The translations under genes and the position numbers were made by a program. Shown here one piece after another: positions 46,127-55,240 of a stretch of 64,000 nt of DNA. Source of the DNA: JAIPFM01 sp964494325 (GTDB taxonomy: Bacteria > Planctomycetota > Phycisphaerae > Sedimentisphaerales > Anaerobacaceae); the NCBI GenBank assembly GCA_964494325.1, contig CAZBTJ010000002.1:58491-122490 (forward strand), written 5' to 3'. The notes under the pieces are model-generated. The model worked only from the letters and a program-made list of their open reading frames with translations. It was not told the DNA's origin and ran no database searches. Each line of letters begins with the position of its first letter. Position 1 is the stretch's first letter.

Positions 46127-47548
46127 ATGGCTGACGAAAACAAAAAAATAAAACGACAGATATTGCTCCAGCAAGTCGAAATCCTACTTGAGAGTCGAGA
46201 CTTAGGGGGCCTAAAAACGCTCTTGTCTGATCAATGGGAGAGTGACATTGCGGAAATCGTTGAATCGGTGGACAACGATAAACGGCGTTTTATTTTTGAT
46301 GTATTGGACCATGAAGTGAGTGCGGAGGTCCTTGAAAAGGTTAATGAGGCCACACGAGACGAGCTTTATGATCTGTTGCATGACCACGAAATCAAGGCCA
46401 TTTTTACGGAGTTGGATCATGATGATGCAGCCGACCTTTTGGCCGAACTTCCTGATGAACAGGCCCAAAAGGTTCTCAGCAGCCTGGATAGAAAGGATTC
46501 CAAAGGAATCCAGGCGCTTCTGAAATACTCTGAAGACTCCGCTGGTGGTATCATGGACCCGGTCCTGATCAGTGTTGGCGAAAATGCGACCGTGACTGAG
46601 GCCGTTGAGATAATTCGAAACGCTGATATTGACGAAGATTTTTATACGATCTATGTGGTGGACGATACGGGCAAATATGTTGGGGACGTGCGTATTCGTT
46701 TGCTCCTGACCCGACAGGCTGGGACCAGGATTGGTGATCTTGTCGATTGCGATACCCTGTTTGTGACCACCGACATGGACCAGGAAGAAGTACGAAACAT
46801 ATTTAGCAAGAATGACTTGATTGTGATTCCAGTCCTGGACCAGACACATCATCTTGCAGGACGTATTACAGCTGACCGTGTGATTGAGGTCGCAGAAGAG
46901 GAAGCCGCAGAAGATGTACTGGCCATGGCAGGTACGGATCCGGACGAACTGGATAGCGAATCGGTACTCAATGCGGCACGCATTCGCATGACTTGGATGC
47001 TCCCCTGTCTACTCGGTACGGCCGTCACGGCCATGGTGCAAATATTCTTCAAGTCCATTGATCTACACCTCTATGCTGCAGCCTCTGTGTTTGCCCCCAT
47101 GGTGGCCGCTATCAGTGGCAATACTGGGTTGCAGACATCTGCGGTTGTGGGGCAGGGATTGGCCACTGGTCACTTGGCGGCCACTCGGCTTGGGCAAGTA
47201 TTCAGCCGCGAAGTACGTGTGGCACTGCTGGTGGCCTTGAGTTGTGCCATTCTCAGTGGTATTGTCTGTTTGGGATTCAGCAGTTTTAGAGACCCCAACA
47301 TGGCTACTGCTGAGTCTGCAACGACGGTTTTACCCAAGACCATATCCATTGCGTGGCTTGCCTGTTCACTCAGCATGGCCATGTTCGCGGCCATTATGGT
47401 CTCAACGACCTTGGGTTTGGTCTTACCGTTTCTCTTTAAACAGATTGGCATTGATCCCGCGATCAGCTCCGGTCCGATTGTGACCACAGCCAATGATTCC
47501 ATCAGTGTGGCCATATACATGACATTGGCCATCAATTTGGCCTCCTGA
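46127..47548 (+). CDS. mgtE: Magnesium transporter MgtE
   Basis: About 473 residues with all three MgtE parts. The N-terminal superhelical domain contains FTELDHDDAADLLAELPDEQ. The CBS pair contains GKYVGDVRIRLLLTR and DLIVIPVLDQTHHLAGRITADRVIEV, and then the five-helix pore domain with RMTWMLPCLLGTAVTAM and GNTGLQTSAVVGQGLATG follows. The homodimer conducts magnesium and closes when cytosolic magnesium rises. Start at ATG 46127 by family length; GTG 46097 and ATG 46103 are in frame but none has a strong ribosome-binding site. A long structured leader lies upstream. Confidence 0.93.
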   Translation: MADENKKIKRQILLQQVEILLESRDLGGLKTLLSDQWESDIAEIVESVDNDKRRFIFDVLDHEVSAEVLEKVNEATRDELYDLLHDHEIKAIFTELDHDDAADLLAELPDEQAQKVLSSLDRKDSKGIQALLKYSEDSAGGIMDPVLISVGENATVTEAVEIIRNADIDEDFYTIYVVDDTGKYVGDVRIRLLLTRQAGTRIGDLVDCDTLFVTTDMDQEEVRNIFSKNDLIVIPVLDQTHHLAGRITADRVIEVAEEEAAEDVLAMAGTDPDELDSESVLNAARIRMTWMLPCLLGTAVTAMVQIFFKSIDLHLYAAASVFAPMVAAISGNTGLQTSAVVGQGLATGHLAATRLGQVFSREVRVALLVALSCAILSGIVCLGFSSFRDPNMATAESATTVLPKTISIAWLACSLSMAMFAAIMVSTTLGLVLPFLFKQIGIDPAISSGPIVTTANDSISVAIYMTLAINLAS

Positions 47549-47581
47549 ATCAATGATTTGACATATGCTTCAAGAAAAACC

Positions 47582-47610
47582 TTGACGGCCTTTACACATG
47601 TAAAGTAATC
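47582..47610 (+). promoter_or_regulatory. Promoter with BlaI-type operator
   Basis: CTTTACA-CA-TGTAAAG (47590-47605) is a 7-bp-armed palindrome with TACA/TGTA cores like known BlaI/MecI operators. It lies between a TTGACG -35 (47582-47587) and the presumed -10, 35 bp before the repressor gene, fitting autorepression. Confidence 0.7.
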
Positions 47611-47639
47611 TTTTCAAGTATAAAGAAAGGGAGGTTCTT

Positions 47640-48032
47640 ATGGTCAAAAAAACAAGCAACGAACTGACTGAAGCGGAATGGGCCATCATTCAGACTGTCT
47701 GGGAACATGAACCTGTGCCCGCGCCCACAGTCCAGGAACTGCTCGAAGAACAGCGTGATTGGTCCTACAGTACCGTCAAAACGATCATGGATCGCATGGT
47801 AAAAAAAGGTCTTCTCACCACGGAACGTATTCGAAATCTGATGCTCTATACCTCTGCTATCACACGAAAAGAAGCGCAGAACAAGGAGATTCTGAAGACT
47901 CTCAAGCGGGCCTTTGAAGGGGCACTCACCCTGATGATGCAGTTTCTCCTCGATAGCGATCACATCAGCCATGGCGAACTAGACGAATTGGAAGCCATGA
48001 TCAAAGCAAGAAAATCAGGGGTCAAGACGTAG
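47640..48032 (+). CDS. BlaI/MecI/CopY-family transcriptional repressor
   Basis: 130 residues, clearly related to the protein at 43-432: TEAEWAIIQTVWEHEPVPA, then WSYSTVKTIMDRMVKKGLL with the recognition helix, and a C-terminal dimerisation helix. GGGAGG lies 5 nt before the ATG. An M56-derived gene follows 55 bp later on the same strand, the usual BlaI-BlaR1 layout. The operator at 47590-47605 suggests that it controls itself and that gene. Confidence 0.92.
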   Translation: MVKKTSNELTEAEWAIIQTVWEHEPVPAPTVQELLEEQRDWSYSTVKTIMDRMVKKGLLTTERIRNLMLYTSAITRKEAQNKEILKTLKRAFEGALTLMMQFLLDSDHISHGELDELEAMIKARKSGVKT

Positions 48033-48087
48033 CATGTCGCACACAGAATGATAGGGAGCGCAAGCTTGAACTTATGGAGGTTTTGTC

Positions 48088-51000
48088 ATGAATACGTTTG
48101 TTGAGGTATTAAACTGGGTGGGTCAGGCGTTTGTGAATTTGTCTGCGGACATGTTGATTCAGGTGAGCGTGTTAATTGTCGCATTGTTCGTAGCAGACCG
48201 GCTTCTTAGAAGACGCATACGCAGTGTGATACGCGGTGACCTCTGGGTCAATTTTGTTCAGACCCTGCTGCAGATTCTGTATTTCTATCATCCATTCCTC
48301 TGGCTTGCCAATTGGCAGATTCGACGTATCCGTGAAAACGCAGTGGATGAGGCCGTGTTGGTGGCGTTGAAAGAAAAGGCCACGACGTATCCTGAGACCC
48401 TGGTGGGCATTGCACGCATGGCCTTGTTACGCCCGGCTTTGAGTTTACGTTTAATCGGCCTGGTGGAAAACAAAAGTGAACTCAATCGAAGGGTAAGACG
48501 CATGCTGGGCCGCCCATTTCCCAAAACCGCTCGCCTGGGCCTCGTTGGATTTTGTGTGTTGGCATTGGGTGGATTGCTATTGCCCATGGCTGGCGCACGT
48601 CAAGGCGAGCCAAAGGCAACTGATTCCCAAACAAAGGAAAGGCTCTTTTGTGTGACCGGAGAGATCACTGACGATACAGGAAATCCTGTCGCCGATGTCG
48701 AGGTTCGTGCCAGTTGCGGCCTGGGGACGTTGATGCCCACGGGACGGACTCAGACTGATGAGCAGGAGAAGACTGATCGAGTGACAGGGTCGCAGGATGC
48801 GGGCGCCAAGAACCAGGCAGATTCTGGATCAGTGCAGCCCAAAGACCCAGCCCGGTCCTTTGACTGGCAACGAACGGATAAGTATCTGCCCCCCAACCCG
48901 GATAAGTTCTTTCCGAATGACAGCGACGGCGGCAAGGCATTGGGTTTGTTGTTCGACGCCGTAGACAAGGACAAGCGATCCGACGAAGAGATTCTGTCCA
49001 CAGTGAGAAAGGGTTTTCGGCGTACGTCCAAGCACAAGACCTTGGTCCTGCGTTGGATTGGCAACAAATACATCTGGGGTAAAGACCCGCAACATGCCGA
49101 GGCTATTGAGATCATGTATCATGCCGTGCCCATGGAGCGACACTATGCCGTATACTTTGGCCTGTCTGTCATGAAGGACAAGTCTCCCAATGTGCTCAGA
49201 ACGCTGGCTGACATCTGTATGCAGGGTGAAGATGTGGGCCGCATCACCTGGGGGATAGGGGGGCAGAAAGAGGCGCTGGTTTCACTCATCCGGTCTTATG
49301 CAGAGGACAAAGATCCTGACACACAAAAAACAGCTCAAATCCTTTTAAAACATTTTGCAGGTGAGCAGGACTTTGAACAATGGAAACGCGATGAGAGCCT
49401 GAAGCAGAAGCGTGCAGAGTTTGGTGATCGCATGCCTCAATTGCGTGAGCAGCTGCTCACAGGCAACAGTCGCACGCGCCGCAGTGCTTTGGATAAGATC
49501 AACAAGAATGGCTTAAGCGGTCTCATGGACGATTCGTTTCTGGAGGCCTTGATCGCCTGTGGTAAAGACTCGGATGATCGAGTTCGAAAGTCTATTCCCA
49601 CGATGGTGGGTGGTCACTGGATCTGGAGTGCCAAGTTGCAGAACCCCGAGGCCATTGCTTTGATGATGGAACTGGCCAAAGACGAGGTGCGTGACATTCG
49701 GTACAATGCTGTGTACTATGGATTATCCACTGTCAGGGACAAGAGTGAGGCCGTGATTGAGCAGTTGATCAATATGGCCCTGGCAGATCATGAAAACAAC
49801 CTGTATGGGCGAATCACCTGGGGTTTGAGAGGGGCCGATTCCAGTTTGATGGAAAACGCTCTGTTGAGAAGAATACCCAGAAATTCAGCCTCTCTGCATG
49901 ACAAGGGATCTTTTTATGTGTTATATCAGCAACTGCTAGAAAAAGAACCGCCTGCTGTATTGAACTGGGACGAGGTCAAGCAAATCTATCCTAATAGGCT
50001 CTGGGCCATTGAATATTCGTTCATAGACAATTCAGGCAATGCTGAAACACTGTGGAACACACTGAAAATGTCGTTGCCTCAAGAGATATGGATCAAACAG
50101 ATGCCTTCCATGAGGCAGCGCAATGCCGGCATGCTGATGGTACGGTCTGAAGCTGATTCTAAAACTGTCATCTCGATTATTGAATCTCTGGACCAGTTGA
50201 AGGTGGGTCATGCCAGTGCCATGCCAGGGGCCATGTTGCTGTACTTCGAGGAACTCAATCGCACTATCCAGTCGGCCGTGCCCGCAGAACCAATGGGCGA
50301 CAACATAATTCAAAAACTAATTGACAAGGCCCAGCCCGGTCAGACTGTGATTGTGCCGAATGGCACATATACACATTCGATTCGTATTAACAAGCCCTTG
50401 ACATTACAGGGTGAATCCAAAGAGGGTTGCATATTTAAGGTCAAGGCCAATCATCCGGCCATCCACGTGGACAGGGTGACAGGGGGACCGGTTCGGATTG
50501 AAAAACTCACTGTTACCTGGCAGATGATTTCTGCGGCGCGGCGTGCCGACCTTTCACCCTATGCCATCTGGATTGTCAACAGCCAGGCGGTGGTAGAGGA
50601 TTGTTGGGTTCGGCCTATCACGCAGGGGACGTCACTAGCCCCTGTGGCTTTACGTGTTGATGGGACGCAGCGGGTTGATGTGCAGGCCTGTCGATTTGAC
50701 GGTTTTGAATATACGGTGTGCTTCGGCAAGGCATCACAGGGGACCGTTACAGACTGCCTGGTACTGGACGGCGGGCACCAGGGTATCACCGGGTATGACA
50801 ATTCCCGCTTAACTGTTGAGCGAACCTTCGTTTCAGGTTTTGAATACCACGGCATTCGCTGTACAGGTGGCACCTTGACAGTCAAGGACTGCCTGATCGC
50901 TGATGTACAGCGATGCGGCATCTACCTGGGTAACAAGAACAGTCAGGGCAGCATTTCCAATTGTGTGTTCCTAAGAGATTTCTCAGGTGTAGCGGGATAC

Positions 51001-51372
51001 TATCTGTCAAGATATGACATCAGAAACAATGTTTTTTTGGAGTCGTCGCAATCTGCCATCGGGGCCTGGGACACATGCCAACTGACTGTAGAACACAATA
51101 TCTTTCAGGACAATGCCAAGGCGATTGTTCTGTATGACAAAGAGGGTAAGAATGGTAATGTGATCAGAGCCAACACCTTCTGGCAAAATGAAACAGACAC
51201 GGAAAACTGCACGCTCTCTAGCGAAGCGGTGACGCAGGACCCACTGCTCGCCCTGAGCGAAAAGGGCGATTTTTCATTGCGTGACGGGCCGGTCAAGGAC
51301 CAGAAGCATGGCCTAACCGATCCCGCGATCATCACCCAGTTGTGGGAAACCTATCAGACGGTGATCCAGTAA
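48088..51372 (+). CDS. M56-derived membrane fusion protein with HEAT-like and beta-helix domains
   Basis: 1094 residues. The N-terminal about 170 keep part of a BlaR1-type M56 domain: LLQILYFYHPFLWLANWQIRRIRENAVDEAVL, with two membrane helices (about 22-38 and 150-168). The zinc-binding HExxH is absent, so no M56 protease is expected. A short carboxypeptidase-regulatory-like strand pair (VTGEITDDTGNPVADVEVRA) follows, then repeated helical HEAT-like units to about residue 620. From about 745 to 1060 a right-handed beta-helix has repeating units such as LTVKDCLIADVQRCGIYLG. The C-terminal parts are probably outside the cell. It likely senses or binds polysaccharide and signals through BlaI, or has lost that role. 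Confidence 0.8.
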   Translation: MNTFVEVLNWVGQAFVNLSADMLIQVSVLIVALFVADRLLRRRIRSVIRGDLWVNFVQTLLQILYFYHPFLWLANWQIRRIRENAVDEAVLVALKEKATTYPETLVGIARMALLRPALSLRLIGLVENKSELNRRVRRMLGRPFPKTARLGLVGFCVLALGGLLLPMAGARQGEPKATDSQTKERLFCVTGEITDDTGNPVADVEVRASCGLGTLMPTGRTQTDEQEKTDRVTGSQDAGAKNQADSGSVQPKDPARSFDWQRTDKYLPPNPDKFFPNDSDGGKALGLLFDAVDKDKRSDEEILSTVRKGFRRTSKHKTLVLRWIGNKYIWGKDPQHAEAIEIMYHAVPMERHYAVYFGLSVMKDKSPNVLRTLADICMQGEDVGRITWGIGGQKEALVSLIRSYAEDKDPDTQKTAQILLKHFAGEQDFEQWKRDESLKQKRAEFGDRMPQLREQLLTGNSRTRRSALDKINKNGLSGLMDDSFLEALIACGKDSDDRVRKSIPTMVGGHWIWSAKLQNPEAIALMMELAKDEVRDIRYNAVYYGLSTVRDKSEAVIEQLINMALADHENNLYGRITWGLRGADSSLMENALLRRIPRNSASLHDKGSFYVLYQQLLEKEPPAVLNWDEVKQIYPNRLWAIEYSFIDNSGNAETLWNTLKMSLPQEIWIKQMPSMRQRNAGMLMVRSEADSKTVISIIESLDQLKVGHASAMPGAMLLYFEELNRTIQSAVPAEPMGDNIIQKLIDKAQPGQTVIVPNGTYTHSIRINKPLTLQGESKEGCIFKVKANHPAIHVDRVTGGPVRIEKLTVTWQMISAARRADLSPYAIWIVNSQAVVEDCWVRPITQGTSLAPVALRVDGTQRVDVQACRFDGFEYTVCFGKASQGTVTDCLVLDGGHQGITGYDNSRLTVERTFVSGFEYHGIRCTGGTLTVKDCLIADVQRCGIYLGNKNSQGSISNCVFLRDFSGVAGYYLSRYDIRNNVFLESSQSAIGAWDTCQLTVEHNIFQDNAKAIVLYDKEGKNGNVIRANTFWQNETDTENCTLSSEAVTQDPLLALSEKGDFSLRDGPVKDQKHGLTDPAIITQLWETYQTVIQ

Positions 51373-51391
51373 ACAGGCCTGCTATCGCAGT

Positions 51392-51649
51392 GTGTCAGTG
51401 ACCTACGCCCCGGACGGTCCTGAAGATCTTGACGCCAGCCTGTCCAGTTCGCACGGGTCATTGACCATGGAACCGCCCAGGACCTTCCGAGGCAGTGTGG
51501 AGTTGTCCACCTCGCATGGGTCCATTGATGTGGATCGCCCCGTGACAGTCCAGGGCAAACTCAGTAAAGATCGGATCACCGGTACCCTGGGAGACGGACC
51601 AGGCAGCATTCGCATGAACACAAGTTTCGCTTCAGTCAAGCTGCGGTAA
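51392..51649 (+). pseudogene. C-terminal remnant of a DUF4097-like adhesin
   Basis: An open stretch of 85 codons gives repeated SSSHGSLTM, STSHGSIDV and SIRMNTSFASVKLR, typical of the repeating strands at the end of DUF4097 putative adhesins. There is no ATG, signal peptide or ribosome-binding site, and about 200 residues are missing. It begins 20 bp after the beta-helix gene, so it may be debris of a gene formerly in this operon. Confidence 0.55.
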
Positions 51650-51656
51650 AGGAGAA

Positions 51657-52178
51657 TTACCGCTGGTCTGATGAGATTGCCCTTCTAAAGAGCGTTCGAA
51701 GCTCTTCGAGGACCCAGGGCATCTTCACGAATGAGTCAAAGAATCCGGGTAGATCCTTGTCTTTGTGGTGACTTATTTTTGTGTCATGAAACACCAGGGC
51801 ACTCGCTATAGCGGCAAAGTACACGGCCATGAAGGCATCCTGCGTCTCTTTGGAGCCAGCATCTGTCCCACTTTGCTTGCAGTGCTCTTTGGTCTTCCTC
51901 AGCGTGATGAGATCGGTGTTTGGGTCCTGAATCAGTTCGCCCATGGTTTTTCCGCTGATGGAAATGAGGTCCTGACCTTGACCGGTGATGAGATCCGGGA
52001 GTGAGGCTTTGATATCTTGGGTAAGGGGCAGTGTACTCGTCAGGATCTGGTAGAGAGTGTCAGTCCTTCTTTCATACGGTTCCACATCATAGTCGCCAGA
52101 CGATGACGTGGACAGACCGATCTTCAGCAGACGTGTGCGCTGATTTGAATCCAAATGGAGGTCTTGTCCATCACTCAT
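51657..52178 (-). CDS. Protein of unknown function beside the sigma factor gene
   Basis: About 173 residues, soluble, mostly helical, no signal peptide. It starts MSDGQDLHLDSNQRTRLLKI and has Ser/Gly-rich and charged stretches. I recognise no domain. It follows the sigma-factor gene by about 75 bp on the same strand, so it may be co-transcribed and could be a partner of it (inference). A start 7 codons earlier is also open. Confidence 0.6.
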   Translation of the reverse strand: MSDGQDLHLDSNQRTRLLKIGLSTSSSGDYDVEPYERRTDTLYQILTSTLPLTQDIKASLPDLITGQGQDLISISGKTMGELIQDPNTDLITLRKTKEHCKQSGTDAGSKETQDAFMAVYFAAIASALVFHDTKISHHKDKDLPGFFDSFVKMPWVLEELRTLFRRAISSDQR

Positions 52179-52252
52179 TGGGTCACCCGAACATTTCATC
52201 TACTATGGTTAGCTTCTATGGATTAAGTACAAGAAAGAGTGGCAAATCTTCC

Positions 52253-52969
52253 CTAATTTCTTGAAAAAGCGGCGATGAATTCTCCGATCTCCACGTCAAT
52301 ATCGGCATCCGTACCCACCAGACTGCCTAGTTTTTCTCTAAGAAGTGAGCGAAAGCGTTCCTTTATGCGAAATATAATTTTGTAAGCCTGCGCTGCATTG
52401 GCCAGGTCGTATTTGGCGCAGAGATCCTTCATACTGGCCTTGTCTTGCTCCAGCATCGGCACCACCAGCCACTCGTGAAACAACGCCCAATGGGTAGTTC
52501 TGCCCTTGCGATCACACTCCAACTTGAGGTCTTTCAGTACACGATCCAGAAGGGTTTCTGCCCAGGCTCGGTTAAAACTCATTTCCGCATCCTGGTCGCA
52601 ACAGGGTTCAATACCAGGGTGGTCCAAGCTAACCGAGGAAACCTGCTTATCCTTCTTGTGAATATTAAGGGTATAATTCCTCAAGGCCACCAGCAGGAAA
52701 TTCCGGAATTTCCCTTTGTCTCTGTCTGCCAACCGGACAACCTGCTGATCAATCACCTTCTCGGTAAAGAATCCCTGCACCAAGTCCTTGGCCTGTTCAT
52801 TGGCGTACCCCTTGGCTCGCAGATAGCTGTACAGCGGCCTCCAGTACTTCACGCACAGCTCATCCAACACTGCCTTGCGTGCAGTCGTATCCAGAATACG
52901 GGTCCACTCGGTCACTGGAAAGTGCCTGCCCACTCCCCCTAATGATGTATCATGCCTGAATTTTGACAT
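52253..52969 (-). CDS. ECF-like RNA polymerase sigma factor (planctomycete type)
   Basis: About 238 residues, longer than a typical ECF factor. VLDELCVKYWRPLYSYLRAKGYANEQAKDLVQGFFTE is the region 2 pattern; the RNFLLVALRNYTLNIHKK helix follows. The C-terminal half (DLCAKYDLANAAQAYKIIFRIKERFRSLLREKLG) fits region 4, with its helix-turn-helix. The start was set at the ATG at 52967-52969 (GGGA upstream) because the 46 residues before it look unlike protein. It is divergent from a secreted protein and the WD40 kinase, a neighbourhood common in planctomycetes. Confidence 0.8.
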   Translation of the reverse strand: MSKFRHDTSLGGVGRHFPVTEWTRILDTTARKAVLDELCVKYWRPLYSYLRAKGYANEQAKDLVQGFFTEKVIDQQVVRLADRDKGKFRNFLLVALRNYTLNIHKKDKQVSSVSLDHPGIEPCCDQDAEMSFNRAWAETLLDRVLKDLKLECDRKGRTTHWALFHEWLVVPMLEQDKASMKDLCAKYDLANAAQAYKIIFRIKERFRSLLREKLGSLVGTDADIDVEIGEFIAAFSRN

Positions 52970-53685
52970 AGTCCCAAGATTTTTCCGCAAGAGGTCTCTG
53001 CTATTTTTATGCAAACTCCACGCGCAAGTCCTGATATGAAAGCAGTATATATCATGGCAGGTCAGTCGGCCAGTACAATTGAACTGGGATATTATTGGCA
53101 ATTCCAAAAATCTGCAGGAAGATCTACCGCATTTCCTTGTACTTAATTCCAGGAGGGGAATGAAGCCCGGCCTTTGGCCGGAGCCAAAGTGTGAAGGATG
53201 AAGTGTGAAGTGTCAAATATATAGCTTTGCGATGTAGCATAATGACAAGGAGTGCTTGTGTATACCGGATATCGCATATGAAATAACCATATATATAACC
53301 ATGAGAAAAAGACTCTGTTCAATTTGAAAAACGATCACATTCATTGCCACCAAAATCAGCCTACGGGCTGTTATCTCGCTGATAGTCTTTCAGATGAAGT
53401 TAAGCATATCTATGGTCCGAGCGGCTACACCAAATTCTATGTTCAATGCGAGCATATCTATGGCCCAAGTACACATTTGCCCTGGTTTGACAGCGATTAA
53501 CAATCCCATTTATTTTGAAGGATGGATAAATACAAATGATCCCTAATCCAAACACCTTGATTCGTAAGAATCCCCTGGGCTGACCAGGCTGGCTTTGCTA
53601 TTAGCGAGGCTGGCTTGAAGAATACAGAACGAAGCAGAAGAAAGGAACTATCCATAATAAATCACTTAAGAGGAGAATAAGATCC
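52970..53685. other. Intergenic region with hairpin and small repeated ORF
   Basis: About 700 bp between divergent genes. It has a hairpin CCGGCC-TTT-GGCCGG (53167-53181), imperfect AAGTGTGAAG repeats near 53187-53213, and a direct repeat AGCATATCTATGG at 53403-53415 and 53451-53463 with a 48-bp period. The repeat is in frame in a TTG-started 58-codon ORF (53324-53500) where HIYGPS occurs twice. No ribosome-binding site is seen; coding status is open. Confidence 0.4.
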
Positions 53686-55008
53686 ATGAAATCCAACACA
53701 TATTTGAGGGAGATGAAGTTATTTAGCGTAGTCTTGGGCGCTGTATTTATTGCCGGATTGCTGCCAGCGACAGCATCGGCAGATTCGATTGCGTTTACTG
53801 ACTGCGGTTCAGGGACTACGGTTGAATTGTTTGCAGGTGGGGCCGTCTGGCAGCTCAACTGGGGACAAGGGCCCTGGACATGGTCTGACAGCATGGGTGA
53901 ATCCCTTCTGGATGCTAATGTGTCCGCGGTGCTGGATCTTCGCACGACTGCCTCGGCAGATATTAGTGATGATCTAATTGCTACACTCCCGATTGGTGGC
54001 ACGTTGATTCTGTCTGCTCATGATGCCATTAACAAAGATGTGGTCACTGGCACCATGGTCTTGAGTGGGGCAGGTATTAATGTCATTGATATCAATGCGG
54101 CCCGAGTTATCATGGATGAGGGATCCGGTATGTTTTTGGCACCTTTTCCCGCACCTGCTCCTAAGCTGACACTTGCTTTGGAAGAAGCCACTGGTGTGTT
54201 TGCCTACATTCAGCAGACCGAAGATTGGGAATTGTCATTCGCCGGTTCATACGCTATTCCTCTAATTGAAGGGCAATCGCTTCAGGATAACATCATGACA
54301 GCCCTTGGAGGCAAGGTGCCGCTGATTGGGGGCATTGGGACATTTGCTCTCAGTGGTGAGTATGTACCGGATGAGACCAAGCGGGCCCAGGCCTTCTGTG
54401 AATATGGTACGGGTATTTCCGAACGTATGGGCGCAGGTGGTGCGCTGTGGAATCAGGTCTGGACTGGCGGCCCGTGGGACTGGCACGAATGTCCTACATC
54501 CGTGAACATGCGATTCCTCGGAGACACCGTTTCAGGCGAACTCGAAACCTTCACAGCCGGTGCCCCCAGTATTGACGAGAACATGGTGCTAAAATTTAGC
54601 TTTGGTGGCGAAATGCGTCTGAACGATTATAACGACGTCAATCCCGAGGAGATTGACGGCCAGATTATTGGAGACGCTAAGGGACTATTTGTGGCGGATA
54701 TGAATGCCGAACATGCGAGCCTTGACGCAGATGGCAACATTGTCATCGCCTTTGGAGCCTCGGTTCATGACGGACGCGACTGCCTCATCACGGTGACGGA
54801 AGCCACTGGCACCTATGCTGATATTCAGCAGGCTGGTGCATGGGCCTGGTATGTGGATGGAACTCTCACTATCGCTAATGTTGTTTCCAGAGAAGTCTCT
54901 TTGCAAACGAATATTCTTGCTGGACTACAGCAGCCAGAGTTGCTGCTGGGGGCCCAGGAAGAGTTTGTTTTAACAGGGCTTTACCTGCATAACGAATTGC
55001 AGAAATAG
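53686..55008 (+). CDS. Secreted protein with an internal duplication
   Basis: 440 residues. A signal peptide (about 1-32, ending TASA) is followed by two similar halves of about 200 residues. Both open with a Cys, then GGAxWxxxW and GPWxW (VWQLNWGQGPWTW in the first, LWNQVWTGGPWDW in the second). Both carry EATGxxAxIQQ, and both end xFxLxGxY (IGTFALSGEY, EEFVLTGLY). No family recognised; the pattern suggests two beta-rich domains. GAGGAG lies 9 nt before the ATG. It sits between the divergent sigma factor and the kinase and is closed by a strong terminator. Confidence 0.75.
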   Translation: MKSNTYLREMKLFSVVLGAVFIAGLLPATASADSIAFTDCGSGTTVELFAGGAVWQLNWGQGPWTWSDSMGESLLDANVSAVLDLRTTASADISDDLIATLPIGGTLILSAHDAINKDVVTGTMVLSGAGINVIDINAARVIMDEGSGMFLAPFPAPAPKLTLALEEATGVFAYIQQTEDWELSFAGSYAIPLIEGQSLQDNIMTALGGKVPLIGGIGTFALSGEYVPDETKRAQAFCEYGTGISERMGAGGALWNQVWTGGPWDWHECPTSVNMRFLGDTVSGELETFTAGAPSIDENMVLKFSFGGEMRLNDYNDVNPEEIDGQIIGDAKGLFVADMNAEHASLDADGNIVIAFGASVHDGRDCLITVTEATGTYADIQQAGAWAWYVDGTLTIANVVSREVSLQTNILAGLQQPELLLGAQEEFVLTGLYLHNELQK

Positions 55009-55046
55009 CAATTACGGATTACGTAATTGCCTCCTCTTCAGCACCC

Positions 55047-55075
55047 AGGCTGCGGGCTTCGGCTCGCAGCCTTTC
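55047..55075 (+). terminator. Terminator with UUCG tetraloop
   Basis: AGGCTGCGGGC-TTCG-GCTCGCAGCCT (55047-55072) is an 11-bp stem with a stable tetraloop, then TTTC. Another perfect 9-bp hairpin, GCAATTACG/CGTAATTGC (55008-55030), lies directly after the preceding stop codon. Confidence 0.88.
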
Positions 55076-55240
55076 ATGTCTCTCCATGAAAACAACACCA
55101 TGCGATTATACATAGCCCATCGAATTCTAGATTGCTTTGGCATGCACAAATGGTCGTTCTCCGATTGGGGTCTTGTCATAACTTCGGTTCTTCGGTATGA
55201 TTATGATAACGCTTGACTTGCGCGTTTAAGGACTGCGTGA

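Noticed and set aside
53167..53213. Hairpin and short repeats as a mobile-element end
   Set aside because: The hairpin is isolated, the repeats are short and imperfect, and no second end or target duplication was found.
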